A model generated the notes under the pieces. That model ran no database searches. It had not been told where the DNA came from and saw only the letters and a list, made by a program, of their open reading frames with translations. Below, in pieces: positions 33,219-42,712 of a stretch of 64,000 nucleotides of DNA. Every line of letters begins with the position of its first letter. Position 1 is the first letter of the stretch. The DNA comes from Intestinimonas butyriciproducens. GTDB lineage: Bacteria > Bacillota > Clostridia > Oscillospirales > Oscillospiraceae. The translations under genes and the position numbers were made by a program. The stretch spans positions 930,001 to 994,000 of the forward strand of contig NZ_CP011524.1 of NCBI RefSeq assembly GCF_004154955.1. The letters are read 5' to 3'.

Positions 33219-34252
33219 GTATCACCATCCGCTCCTTTGGACATACCAGAGAGGGGCGCCCGGTGACGCTGCTGCGCATGGAGAACGCCGCGGGAGCCTG
33301 TGCCGAGGTGCTGGATTATGGGGCGCGGCTCCAGTCTATGGTCGTGCCGGACCGGGATGGGAAGCCCCGGGACGTGTGCCTGGGGTTTGATTCCGTGGCG
33401 GAGTACGAAGCGAACGGCGACTATCTGGGCGCGCTGGTGGGACGGTGTGCCAACCGGATCCGGGGAGGGCGCTTCCGCTTGGGCGGCAGAGAGTACGCTC
33501 TGACCGTCAATCAGGGGGCGAACCACCTCCACGGCGGCGCGCGTGGATTCGACCGGTATGTTTGGGAGCACCGTCTGGAGGGAGAAAGCGTCGTCTTTTC
33601 GCGCACCTCCCCGGCCGGCGAGGAGGGCTATCCGGGCCTCCTGCGTGTGGAAGCGGCCTATACCCTCACGGAGGACAACGCCCTGTGTCTGCGGCTGACT
33701 GCGGAGGCGGATGAGGATACGGTGGTAAATCTGACCGGTCATGCCTACTGGAATCTGAATGGCCAGGGGGCGGGGGAGGTGGGGGAACACACCCTGTCCA
33801 TCGACGCCATTGCCTTTACCGAACTGGCGGAGGACGGCTGTCCCAACGGGACCATTGCCTCAGTGGTGGGTACTCCCTTTGATTTGCGGGAGCCCAGGGC
33901 CCTGCGGGAGGGCTGGGACACGACCCATCCCCAGATCAGACTGGGAGGAGGCTATGACCATAACTGGATCCTGCGCGGCGACGGCCTGCGGGAGGCAGCT
34001 GTGCTCCGGGCGCCGGAGAGCGGGATCTCGCTGCATCTGAGCACCACGCAGCCGGGGCTCCAGGTCTACACCGCCAACGGACTGAGCGCCAGGCAGGGCA
34101 AGTCCGGCGCGTCCTATGTGCCGCGGGGGGCGGTGGCACTGGAAGGGCAGGGCTTTCCAAACGCCGTCAACGAACCGACCTTCCCCACCGTTGTGCTGGC
34201 GGCGGGCGGGATCTATCAGCAGGAGATCGTGTTCGCATTCCGCCATGACTGA
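33215..34252 (+). CDS. galM: Aldose 1-epimerase (galactose mutarotase)
   Basis: A 345-residue beta-sandwich enzyme that interconverts alpha- and beta-galactose for galactokinase. The catalytic segments NHLHGG (about residues 105-110) and LTGHAYWNL (about 174-182) with its His are present, and a Glu lies near the C-terminus (VALEGQGFPNAVN). It is translationally coupled to galK. ATG 33215 is the only reasonable start. Confidence 0.92.
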   Translation: MSITIRSFGHTREGRPVTLLRMENAAGACAEVLDYGARLQSMVVPDRDGKPRDVCLGFDSVAEYEANGDYLGALVGRCANRIRGGRFRLGGREYALTVNQGANHLHGGARGFDRYVWEHRLEGESVVFSRTSPAGEEGYPGLLRVEAAYTLTEDNALCLRLTAEADEDTVVNLTGHAYWNLNGQGAGEVGEHTLSIDAIAFTELAEDGCPNGTIASVVGTPFDLREPRALREGWDTTHPQIRLGGGYDHNWILRGDGLREAAVLRAPESGISLHLSTTQPGLQVYTANGLSARQGKSGASYVPRGAVALEGQGFPNAVNEPTFPTVVLAAGGIYQQEIVFAFRHD

Positions 34253-34272
34253 ATCTGATGGGAGGTGCCCAA

Positions 34273-35853
34273 ATGAGCCTCTATAAAATCATGATCGTGG
34301 ACGATGAGGCCGAGATCAGGGAGGGCATCGCCCATAAGATAGACTGGAAAGCAGTGGGCTTTGAGATCGTGGCCGATGCGGAGAACGGCAGAGACGCCCT
34401 TGAGAAAGCGGAAGCGCTGGACCTGGATGTGGTGCTCACCGACATCAAAATGCCCTTCATGGACGGGCTGGAGCTGGGGGCAGAGCTGTCCCGACGCAAG
34501 CCCAATCTGAAGCTGATCGTATTCTCCGGATTTGACGAGTTTGAATACGCGCAGGAGGCCATCAAGCTCAATGTGGTGGAATATGTACTCAAACCGGTAA
34601 ACGCCGAAGAGCTCACGGACATTCTGGGCAGGGTGCGGAACCTGCTGGACGAAGAATTCGCCCAGCGGAGGAACATTGCCCAACTCACGGAGGTATACCG
34701 AAAGAGCCTGCCGCTGCTGCGGGAGAAATTTTTGCAGGAGCTGCTTCTGGGCCCCATGGAGCGCGGGGAGCTGGAGCGACAGATAGAACGCTTCGGCATG
34801 GATATCGGGATGTGCGCCCAACAGGTGGTGGCCGTGTGTGAGATCGGCCACCGGACCGGGCAGAGCCAGCCCCTTTCGGACGAACTGGTGCCGGTCTCGG
34901 TCCGCCAGATGGTGGACGACGCTCTGCGGGGACGCTGCCGCCGGGAGATTTTCCTGAGCCTCTCCTCCGTCATCGTGATGACGGGCTGGGACCAGGACCC
35001 CATTGAAACGCTGATGAGCCTGATGGGAGAGGTGTGCGATCAGTGTGCCCGGATCCTGGGTGTGACGGTGACCGTGGGCATCGGGCGGCCCTGCCGGAAC
35101 GTGGGGGAGCTCCACGGCTCTTATGCGGAGGCACGCGCCGCCATTGAATATAAGGCGGTCACCGGCGGTGGAAAGCCCATCTACATCCAGGACATGGAGC
35201 GCCTGGACCGAAGCCCGGTGGAGCAGGATAACCACCGGGAGCAGCAGCTCTTGTCCACAATCAAGTTCGGCTCGAAGGAGCAGATCGCCGCCCTGGTGGA
35301 TCAGCTTCTCTATGCCGGAGAAGAGGGCTGGAGCAGCCAGGCCCGGCTGATCGGCATTTTGGGAACGCTGCTGCCCATCATCCAGCGGTACCGCCTGGGG
35401 GAGAAGGAGATGCTGGGCGACCGAGGGGAGTGGCTCCCACTCCTGACCGGGGAGGTTCCGGAGCAGCGGCAGCGAGATTGGCTGCTGGGTGTTTGTCTCA
35501 AGATGAGCGGCAGCATGGACCAGCGCCGGGTCTCCACGGCCAAACGGCTGGTGGAGGAGGCGGAACGGTACATCCGGGAGAACTATCCTGACTCCGACTT
35601 GTCGGTGGAACGGCTGTGCGGACATCTGCACATCAGTCAGTCCTATTTCTCCAACATCTTTAAGCAGGAGACGGGGCGCAGCTATGTGCAGTATCTCACC
35701 GACGTGCGGATGGAGCACGCGGTGGAGCTGCTGCGCACTACGGATGACAAGACCTATTTGGTGGCCGAAAAGGTGGGCTATGACGAGCCCAACTATTTCA
35801 GTTACGTCTTCAAAAAGAGGTTTGGAATATCGCCGTCGCAGTTCCGCAAATAG
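34273..35853 (+). CDS. Response regulator, YesN/AraC type
   Basis: A 526-residue regulator: receiver domain (residues 1-120) with Asp57 as phosphoacceptor in VVLTDIKMPFMDG, a central domain of unknown fold, and a C-terminal double AraC helix-turn-helix (LSVERLCGHLHISQSYFSNI to YDEPNYFSYVFKKRFGISPS). ATG 34273 is 7 bases after ggagg. It follows galM by 20 bases and precedes its sensor kinase. By position it should control galactose uptake (mglBAC) and perhaps galK; that target is inference. Confidence 0.93.
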   Translation: MSLYKIMIVDDEAEIREGIAHKIDWKAVGFEIVADAENGRDALEKAEALDLDVVLTDIKMPFMDGLELGAELSRRKPNLKLIVFSGFDEFEYAQEAIKLNVVEYVLKPVNAEELTDILGRVRNLLDEEFAQRRNIAQLTEVYRKSLPLLREKFLQELLLGPMERGELERQIERFGMDIGMCAQQVVAVCEIGHRTGQSQPLSDELVPVSVRQMVDDALRGRCRREIFLSLSSVIVMTGWDQDPIETLMSLMGEVCDQCARILGVTVTVGIGRPCRNVGELHGSYAEARAAIEYKAVTGGGKPIYIQDMERLDRSPVEQDNHREQQLLSTIKFGSKEQIAALVDQLLYAGEEGWSSQARLIGILGTLLPIIQRYRLGEKEMLGDRGEWLPLLTGEVPEQRQRDWLLGVCLKMSGSMDQRRVSTAKRLVEEAERYIRENYPDSDLSVERLCGHLHISQSYFSNIFKQETGRSYVQYLTDVRMEHAVELLRTTDDKTYLVAEKVGYDEPNYFSYVFKKRFGISPSQFRK

Positions 35854-35918
35854 GCTGTTTTCAAGGGGCGGCTGCACACGGCGCCTAAAAACCGTTTCAG
35901 AAGGGGGGAGGTCCGGTT

Positions 35919-37718
35919 TTGCGGGAGCTGATCGAGAGGATCGGGACGCGATTTTCCAGGGGAACCATCCGCTATGCCATGTTCGCCTCCTTTACTGTCA
36001 GCGCGCTGCTGGCCATTCTCCTCACCGGCGTCACGCTGTACGCCCGGTTCTCCACCCAACTGGACGACACCATTGAGGGGGAAAATCAGATGTTGGTGGA
36101 GCAGGTCAACCAGTCCCTGGACACCTATCTCCGGGACATGATCCGGCTCTCTGATTCCATCTACTACAATGTGGTCAAAAATACCGACCTGGACGAACAT
36201 TCGGTAAGCGAGGAGATGCGGCTGCTCTATAATACCTACAGCGACTATGTGGAGAATATGGTCCTCTTCACCGGTGACGGAGAGGTGGTGGCCACCGCGC
36301 CTGCGGCCAAGCTGCGCTCCGGGGTGGATGTCCGGGGGACGCCCTGGTTTGCCCAGGCAATGGAGCGCACGGAAAACCTCCATTTCGGGATACCGGCGGT
36401 CCAAAACCTTTTCGTGGATGCAGAGCACAATTACAAGTGGGTGATCTCCCTCTCCTGCGCCGTGGAACTCACGCGGGGAAAGGACACGCAGTTGGGCGTT
36501 CTGCTCATTGATCTCAAATACAGCGCCCTTGCCAGTCTTTTCAGCAGCGTGAAGCTCTCCGGCAGCGGATACGTGTACCTGATCGACGGGGATGGGGTGC
36601 TCATCTATCATCCGGAGCGCTCGCTGATCGCGTCGGGGCTGGTGACGGAAGGAAACCAGACGGCGGCGGCTTACCGGGACGGTATCTATACGCAGACGTG
36701 GAATGGAGAGAAGCGCTCCATCATTGTCCGGGGCGTGGGGTATACCGGGTGGAAGGTGGTCGGCGTGGTGGACCAGCCGGGATTTACGATGGGGTCCAGT
36801 CAGGATCTCCTCTTTGTACTGGTCATTTTCTGCGCTTACTTTGAACTGCTGATCTTCATGAATGTGCTCCTCTCCAAAAAGCTCACCGATCCCATCCAGA
36901 GGCTGAAGGAGTCGGTAGGACGGGTGGAAGAGGGTGGAGAGAGCCTGCCGATCTATGTGGGCGGGACCTCCGAAACGCGGGAGCTGGGCACAGCGGTCCA
37001 GGGTATGGTGGACAGGATGCGGCAGCTTACGGAAGACATGGTGCGGGAGCACGAGCAGAAGCAGAAAAGTGAACTCAATGCCCTTCAGGCACAGATCAAT
37101 CCCCATTTTCTCTATAATACGCTGGATATCATTGTCTGGATGATCGAAAACGGACAGCGGGAGGACGCCGTGCGGGTGGTCACCGCTCTGGCCCGCTTTT
37201 TCCGCATCAGCCTTTCCAAGGGCCGCAACATCATCCCGGTGAAGGATGAGCTGGAGCATGTGCGCAACTATCTCTTGATTCAGGAGATGCGCTACAAGAA
37301 TAAGTTCCGTTATCGGATCGACTGCCCCGCTGAGGCGGAAAATCTCTCCACCATCAAGCTGGTGGTCCAGCCCATCGTGGAGAACGCCATCTACCACTCC
37401 ATGGATTTTATGGACGGGGACGGGCTGATCGAGATCAGGGCCGGGGTCTCGGATGGAGCGCTCTCCATCACGGTGGCCGATAACGGCCTGGGCATGACCC
37501 AGGATGTGGTGGAGAGCCTTCTCACCACCGGACCGGAATCCAACCGCAGGGACAGCACAAAAAAAGGCTCGGGGATCGGTCTGAAGAACGTGCAGGAGCG
37601 CATCCGGCTCTATTTCGGCCCTCAGTACGGCGTGAGTATCCAGTCGGAGCCAGACGAGGGCACCACGGTCACGCTGCATCTGCCCGCGGTTCCTTATGGG
37701 GAAATGGAGGATACGTGA
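35919..37718 (+). CDS. Sensor histidine kinase, YesM type
   Basis: A 599-residue membrane kinase: first transmembrane helix at about residues 24-44, an extracellular dCache-like sensor to about 290, a second helix at about 300-322, HAMP, then the His_kinase domain with His396 in INPHFLYNTLD and the ATPase motifs (IVENAIYHS, ADNGLGM, GSGIGLKNVQERI). TTG 35919 is 7 bases from aaggggggagg. The stop overlaps the ATG of a sugar-binding protein by one base (TGATG). It partners with the YesN regulator just upstream. Confidence 0.93.
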   Translation: MRELIERIGTRFSRGTIRYAMFASFTVSALLAILLTGVTLYARFSTQLDDTIEGENQMLVEQVNQSLDTYLRDMIRLSDSIYYNVVKNTDLDEHSVSEEMRLLYNTYSDYVENMVLFTGDGEVVATAPAAKLRSGVDVRGTPWFAQAMERTENLHFGIPAVQNLFVDAEHNYKWVISLSCAVELTRGKDTQLGVLLIDLKYSALASLFSSVKLSGSGYVYLIDGDGVLIYHPERSLIASGLVTEGNQTAAAYRDGIYTQTWNGEKRSIIVRGVGYTGWKVVGVVDQPGFTMGSSQDLLFVLVIFCAYFELLIFMNVLLSKKLTDPIQRLKESVGRVEEGGESLPIYVGGTSETRELGTAVQGMVDRMRQLTEDMVREHEQKQKSELNALQAQINPHFLYNTLDIIVWMIENGQREDAVRVVTALARFFRISLSKGRNIIPVKDELEHVRNYLLIQEMRYKNKFRYRIDCPAEAENLSTIKLVVQPIVENAIYHSMDFMDGDGLIEIRAGVSDGALSITVADNGLGMTQDVVESLLTTGPESNRRDSTKKGSGIGLKNVQERIRLYFGPQYGVSIQSEPDEGTTVTLHLPAVPYGEMEDT

Positions 37719-38632
37719 TGGGAAGGATCGAGAAGCGCATCTTTTTCGGTGTCCTTCTGGTGCTGCTCTCCGCGCTGGGCGCCATGCTGTTTCAGAATGC
37801 CTTTGCCACGGATGCTCCCAGGATCTACCGGGTGTCCGTCCTGCTGGATGGAGCGGGCGAGGACTACTGGCAGAGCTTTCGCCGGGGGGTGAACCAGGCG
37901 GCGCAGGAGCACAATGTGGACGTGCGGTTCCTCTCACGCTATGAGGGGGAGCCGGGGCCGGCTCAGGTGGATGCGCTACGCGGGGAGTGGGAGGCGGAAG
38001 CCGACGGCGTGGTGCTCATACCAGTGGACGGAACACTGCTTGCGGCGGGATTGCGGGAGGCCCCCTCCACATTGGCGGTGGCGGTGGTGGGTCCGGAGCT
38101 GAAGGGGGCGGATGTGGGATGCTATATCTCATCCGACCCGGCGGAGATGGGAAGACAACTGGCCGACGCCATCATTGCCGACGGGCAGAGCGCCTGTACT
38201 GTATATCTTTCCCGGGGGGCGGGGGAGGCCGCGTCCCAGCGGTATCAGGGGCTGGTCACCCGCCTTTTGGAGCGGAGGATCGCCTGCGAACAAGTTACTG
38301 TGGACCCGGAGGAGGACTTTGCACTGCCGGACGGTCGGGCCGCCGTGGCACTGGAGCCGGAGATGACCCAGGCGCTGTGTCAGCGCAGCGGCGGCACGTC
38401 GCAGGTATACGGCGTGGGGGCGTCCAACCAGCTCCTCCACGATCTGGAGGAGGGGAAGGCTGCGGCGCTGGCAGTCCAAAGCGATTACGACGCGGGTTAT
38501 CTCAGCTTGTTGAGCGTGATTGCCCAGTTGGAGGGGGAGCGCCAGGAAAACCGCGTTTTGGAGTCCTATGTGGCCACGGCGGAGAACATGTTTACCGACC
38601 CCATGGATCAGATCCTGTTCCCCATCGGGTAG
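37718..38632 (+). CDS. Membrane-anchored sugar-binding-type protein, probable sensor partner
   Basis: A 304-residue protein with an uncleaved-looking N-terminal helix (FFGVLLVLLSALGAMLF, about residues 9-25; no lipobox Cys) and a type I periplasmic binding fold of the RbsB/MglB class. DYWQSFRRGVNQAAQEHNVD is the first helix of that fold. It is translationally coupled to the YesM kinase and is followed by a second binding protein, but no permease lies between. That arrangement suggests a role in presenting sugar to the kinase's outer domain rather than in transport. ATG 37718 is 7 bases after ggagg. Confidence 0.75.
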   Translation: MGRIEKRIFFGVLLVLLSALGAMLFQNAFATDAPRIYRVSVLLDGAGEDYWQSFRRGVNQAAQEHNVDVRFLSRYEGEPGPAQVDALRGEWEAEADGVVLIPVDGTLLAAGLREAPSTLAVAVVGPELKGADVGCYISSDPAEMGRQLADAIIADGQSACTVYLSRGAGEAASQRYQGLVTRLLERRIACEQVTVDPEEDFALPDGRAAVALEPEMTQALCQRSGGTSQVYGVGASNQLLHDLEEGKAAALAVQSDYDAGYLSLLSVIAQLEGERQENRVLESYVATAENMFTDPMDQILFPIG

Positions 38633-38647
38633 AAGGGAGGGGACATT

Positions 38648-39649
38648 GTGAAAAGACGGGCGGCAAGCGCGCTTGTGTTGGGCGCGCTCCTGCTGCTGGC
38701 CGGGTCCGGATGCAGAGGCCAGGGCAAACATGAGGAGTCCCCCCTGCGGATTGGCGTGGCAGTCTATAAGGGAGACGACACCTACATCTCCAATATGACT
38801 GCGGCCATGCAGGAGAGCGTGGAGGCGTGGAGCAAGGAGAACGGCGAGCGGGTCTATCTCACCATTTCCGATGCCGGAGAGAGCCAGACCACCCAGAACG
38901 AGCAGATAGACCGGTTCCTCTCCTTGGATTACGATGTGCTGTGCGTGAATCTGGTGGACCGCACCGACGCCGCCCACGTGATCGATAAGGCACGGTCCGC
39001 CGATGTGCCTGTGGTATTTTTTAACCGGGAACCCGTCCAGGAGGATTTGCAGACCTGGGACAGGGTATACTATGTGGGTTCCGACGCCCGGCAGTCCGCC
39101 CAGCTCCAGGCCCAGATCGTGCTGGACAAGTGGGAGGAGGACCCCGCGTCCCTGGATCTTAACGGGGACGGCGTGCTCCAATACGTGATGCTGGAGGGTG
39201 AGAGCCGCCACCAGGATGCCATGATCCGCACCGAGGTCTCCGTACAGGCGCTGAAGGATGGGGGGATACCCTTGGAACGGGTGGACGGCGGCATTGCAAA
39301 CTGGGACCGGAACCAGGCCGCCGCTCTTACGGAGGGATATTTTGAGCGGTATCCGGATCTGGAGCTCATTTTGTGCAACAACGACGATATGGCGCTTGGC
39401 GCCGCCGATGCCGTGGAGCGGCTGAGCATGGACTTTCATAACATTGTGGGGATCGATGGGACGCCCCAGGGGCTGGAGGCGGTGAGAGAGGAGAGACTTC
39501 TGGGGACGGTGGTCATGGACTACGCCGCCCATGGAGAGACCATTTTCCGATTGGCACGGGCCCTGGCTCTGAATGAGACGCCTGAGGAGGCGGCAGAAAT
39601 CAAGGATCAGACGGCGCTGATCCCCATGCACATGCAAAAAAGCTGGTAA
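38648..39649 (+). CDS. Galactose-binding-type lipoprotein (MglB-like), second binding protein
   Basis: A 333-residue lipoprotein with lipobox GSGC (Cys at about residue 22). The mature part is a galactose/glucose-binding fold: YKGDDTYISNM, NLVDRTDAAHVIDKA, VVFFNREP, a Ca-loop-like DLNGDGVLQ (about 176-184) and CNNDDMALGA. These match MglB features. GTG 38648 is preceded by gggagggg. It lies between the anchored binding protein and mglB. It could be a sensor-specific receptor or a second transport receptor. The first option is favoured by its operon with yesMN. Confidence 0.8.
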   Translation: MKRRAASALVLGALLLLAGSGCRGQGKHEESPLRIGVAVYKGDDTYISNMTAAMQESVEAWSKENGERVYLTISDAGESQTTQNEQIDRFLSLDYDVLCVNLVDRTDAAHVIDKARSADVPVVFFNREPVQEDLQTWDRVYYVGSDARQSAQLQAQIVLDKWEEDPASLDLNGDGVLQYVMLEGESRHQDAMIRTEVSVQALKDGGIPLERVDGGIANWDRNQAAALTEGYFERYPDLELILCNNDDMALGAADAVERLSMDFHNIVGIDGTPQGLEAVREERLLGTVVMDYAAHGETIFRLARALALNETPEEAAEIKDQTALIPMHMQKSW

Positions 39650-39837
39650 TTGCAAGGGTTGCAGGACTTTTTGCAGCATAAAAAATTTCATGGATTGGAC
39701 AACATAGCCAAAAACACGGAGGGTGTGGAGAGATTATTTATGGAATCAAGTAATTTTTCCTATAGCTATTTGTCCCCTTTTTCGGTAGGATACTACTAGG
39801 CGAACATTCGCCAATCAAAATCAAGGAGGATTTTTCC

Positions 39838-41013
39838 ATGAAACTGAGGAAACTGTCCGCTCTGCTCCTGGCCGGGGCCATGTGCCTGAGCATTGCCGCT
39901 TGCTCCGGCGGCAGCGGCAGCAGCACGCCTGCTCCCGCAGATACCAGCGCACCTGCAGATACCAGCGCTCCCGTTGCCAGCGATCTGAAGGTCGGTGTAT
40001 TCTACTATCAGTACTCCGACGTGTACATCACCAGCGTTCGTACCAACCTGGACGCCAAGCTGAACGAGCTGGGCGTGACCTATCAGGATTTTGACGGCGC
40101 CAACTCCCAGCCCACCCAGACCGACCAGATTAACACCGCCATCACCGACGGCTACAATCTGCTGATCGTCAACATTGTCGAGACCGCCTCTCCCGAGGCC
40201 GCCCAGAGCGCCGTTGACGCCGCCAAGGCCAAGGATATTCCCATCATCTTCTTCAACCGCGAGGTTTCCGACGACGTGGTCAACAGCTACGAGAAGTGCG
40301 CCTTTGTGGGCACCGACGCTCCCGAGGCCGGCCACCTGCAGGGTAAGATGATCGGCGAGTACCTGGTAGAGAACTGGGACGCCGTGGACCTCAACGGCGA
40401 CGGTAAGATCACCTATGCTATGATGAAGGGGCAGGAAGGCAATGCCGAGGCTGAGGCCCGCACCCAGTACGGCGTGGAGGACGCCAACGCTGTCCTGGTC
40501 GAGGCCGGCAAGCCTGAGTTGGAGTACTTCATGGGTGCCGACGCCGCCACCAAGTATCAGGTCGACCCCAATGGCTCCTGGTCTTCTCAGGCCGGTTTCG
40601 ACTTTATGAGCACCAACCTGTCCTCCTACTCCGAGGCCAACGGCAATATGATCGAGCTGGTCATCTGCAACAACGACGGTATGGCCGAAGGTGCTGTCTC
40701 CGCGCTCCAGTCCGCCGGCTATAACACCGGCGAGGAGGGCAGCAAGAGCATCCCCGTCTTTGGCGTGGACGCCACCGATTCCGCCAAGGCCCTCATCAAG
40801 GCCGGCCAGATGACGGCTACCGTCAAACAGGACGCCGTGGGTATGGCGGAGACCATCACCGCCCTGGTCGGCAACGTCAGCGGCGGCGCCGGGCTGATGG
40901 ACGGTATCAATGCCGACGGCGGGTACAATGTCGACCTGAACGAGGATGGAAGCGTCAAGGTCAACAAGATCCGCGTGCCTTACGGCATCTACGACGCCAA
41001 CAGCGAGGACTGA
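39838..41013 (+). CDS. mglB: Galactose/methyl-galactoside ABC transporter binding lipoprotein
   Basis: A 391-residue lipoprotein with lipobox AAC (Cys at about residue 22), a Thr/Ala/Pro linker and the MglB fold. The Ca2+ loop DLNGDGKIT (about 182-190), FFNREVSDD (about 139-147) and CNNDGMAEGA (about 279-288) are diagnostic of galactose/glucose-binding protein. It delivers galactose to MglA-MglC downstream. Its start has aaggagg 8 bases upstream. Codon use is strongly biased, as expected of a highly expressed binding protein. The 188-base gap before it probably holds its own promoter, though I see no clear -35/-10 pair. Confidence 0.92.
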   Translation: MKLRKLSALLLAGAMCLSIAACSGGSGSSTPAPADTSAPADTSAPVASDLKVGVFYYQYSDVYITSVRTNLDAKLNELGVTYQDFDGANSQPTQTDQINTAITDGYNLLIVNIVETASPEAAQSAVDAAKAKDIPIIFFNREVSDDVVNSYEKCAFVGTDAPEAGHLQGKMIGEYLVENWDAVDLNGDGKITYAMMKGQEGNAEAEARTQYGVEDANAVLVEAGKPELEYFMGADAATKYQVDPNGSWSSQAGFDFMSTNLSSYSEANGNMIELVICNNDGMAEGAVSALQSAGYNTGEEGSKSIPVFGVDATDSAKALIKAGQMTATVKQDAVGMAETITALVGNVSGGAGLMDGINADGGYNVDLNEDGSVKVNKIRVPYGIYDANSED

Positions 41014-41061
41014 TATCGGCCCCGCCTGGCGAGATCCCCGGCATCAATAGCACAAATGGCC

Positions 41062-41094
41062 GAGCGGGGCTGCCAACCATCGGCAGCCCCGCTC
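41062..41094 (+). terminator. Stable hairpin between mglB and mglA (attenuating or mRNA-stabilising)
   Basis: Perfect 13-base GC stem with a 7-base loop and no T tract. Such hairpins after binding-protein genes typically protect the mglB message and lower ATPase/permease expression. A second potential stem (GCTTCAG/CTGAAGC) follows at about 41120-41155. Confidence 0.65.
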
Positions 41095-41197
41095 GTTCCC
41101 AATCGACTTGGGAAGCCCTTGCTTCAGCCGCGCCGCGCTCCGTCGCGTCTGAAGCGTCGGCTTCACAAGGAGCCACAGAACAGAGAGGAGGATGCAA

Positions 41198-42697
41198 ATG
41201 CAAGAAAACGCATTGCTGGAGATGCGTGACATCTCCAAGGAGTTCCCGGGTGTCAAGGCCCTGGACAAGGTCTCCCTCACCGTCCGTCCCGGTACCGTTC
41301 ACGCCCTGATGGGAGAGAACGGCGCGGGAAAATCCACACTGATGAAGTGCCTCTTCGGCATTTACAGCAAGGATGGCGGTACCATCGTCCTGGATGGCAA
41401 AGAGGTCAACTTCAAGAGTTCCAAGGAGGCCTTGGAGAACGGTGTGGCGATGGTCCACCAGGAGCTCAATCAGGCCCTGACCCGCAGCGTTCAGGACAAC
41501 CTCTGGCTGGGACGGTACCCCACCGTGGGCGGTATCATGGTCAGCGAGGGGATCATGCGGAAAAAGACAAAGGAGATCTTCAGCGATCTGGAGGTGGAGG
41601 TGGACCCCAGCGCCATCATGCGTACGCTGCCCGTCTCCAAGCGGCAGATGGTGGAGATCGCCAAGGCGGTGAGCTACCACTCCAAGATCATTGTGTTCGA
41701 CGAGCCTACCTCCTCCCTGACGGAGACCGAGGTGGAGCATCTCTTCCGCATCATCAATATGCTGCGGGACCAGGGCTGCGGCATCATCTACATCAGCCAT
41801 AAGATGGAGGAGATCCTCCGTATCTCCGACGATGTTACGATCATGCGTGATGGGACCTGGGTGGCCACCCGGCCCGCCAAGGAGCTTACCATGGATGAGA
41901 TCATCAAGCTGATGGTAGGCCGTGAGCTCACCAACCGTTTCCCGCCCAAGACCAACGAGCCGGGTGAGACCATCCTGGAGGTAGAACATCTCTCCGGCAA
42001 ATATACCCGCCTCAGGGACGCCTCGTTCCAGCTCCGGAAGGGAGAGATCCTGGGGATCGCCGGTCTGGACGGCTCGGGCCGTACTGAGGTGCTGGAGAAC
42101 CTCTTCGGCGCCATGACTAAGGGCGGCGGCGTGATCAAGCTCCATGGAAAGACGATCCAAAACCGTACGCCCAAGGAATCCATCAAAAACGGCTTCGCCC
42201 TTCTGACGGAGGAACGCAGGGCCACCGGTATTTTCGGTATCCGGGACATCCGGGAAAATACCGTGATCTCGAATCTCAACAGCTACCTGATGGGGGGCAT
42301 CTGCCTCAGCGACAAAAAGATGAAGGAGGACACCGACTGGGCGATCCAGGCCATGCACATCAAAACGCCTGGTCAGAGCACCCAGATCCGTGCCCTCTCC
42401 GGCGGCAACCAGCAGAAGGTCATCATCGGCCGGTGGCTCCTCACCAAGCCGGAAGTCCTGCTGCTGGATGAGCCGACCCGCGGCATTGATGTGGGCGCAA
42501 AGTACGAGATCTATCAGCTCATCATCGATCTGGCAAACCAGGGCAAGGGGGTCGTCATGGTCTCCTCTGAAATGCCGGAGCTGCTGGGCGTGTGCGACCG
42601 TATCCTGGTGATGTCCGGCGGCCAGGTGGCAGGCGAGGTGGATGCCAAGAATACCAGCCAGGAGGAAATCCTCACCCTGGCGGCCAAATATGTATAA
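41198..42697 (+). CDS. mglA: Galactose/methyl-galactoside ABC transporter ATP-binding protein
   Basis: A 499-residue tandem ATPase. The first domain has Walker [10 protein letters not shown] and Walker [12 protein letters not shown]; the second has a degenerate Walker A (GLDGSGRTE), [14 protein letters not shown] and [13 protein letters not shown], as in MglA/RbsA/XylG. ATG 41198 is 6 bases from ggagg, whereas the ATG at 41192 would touch it. It lies between mglB and mglC, giving the sugar specificity by context. Confidence 0.93.
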   Translation: MQENALLEMRDISKEFPGVKALDKVSLTVRPGTVHALMGENGAGKSTLMKCLFGIYSKDGGTIVLDGKEVNFKSSKEALENGVAMVHQELNQALTRSVQDNLWLGRYPTVGGIMVSEGIMRKKTKEIFSDLEVEVDPSAIMRTLPVSKRQMVEIAKAVSYHSKIIVFDEPTSSLTETEVEHLFRIINMLRDQGCGIIYISHKMEEILRISDDVTIMRDGTWVATRPAKELTMDEIIKLMVGRELTNRFPPKTNEPGETILEVEHLSGKYTRLRDASFQLRKGEILGIAGLDGSGRTEVLENLFGAMTKGGGVIKLHGKTIQNRTPKESIKNGFALLTEERRATGIFGIRDIRENTVISNLNSYLMGGICLSDKKMKEDTDWAIQAMHIKTPGQSTQIRALSGGNQQKVIIGRWLLTKPEVLLLDEPTRGIDVGAKYEIYQLIIDLANQGKGVVMVSSEMPELLGVCDRILVMSGGQVAGEVDAKNTSQEEILTLAAKYV

Positions 42698-42712
42698 GGG
42701 GAGGAAAGCGAT

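Noticed and set aside
35802-37937. A 711-codon minus-strand open frame
   Set aside because: Antisense shadow of the YesM kinase gene; no ribosome binding site and no recognisable domain.
39552-39567. Possible second sigma-54 promoter (TGGCAC-N5-CTGGC)
   Set aside because: The -12 element lacks the required GC in TTGC context and the site lies inside a coding sequence.
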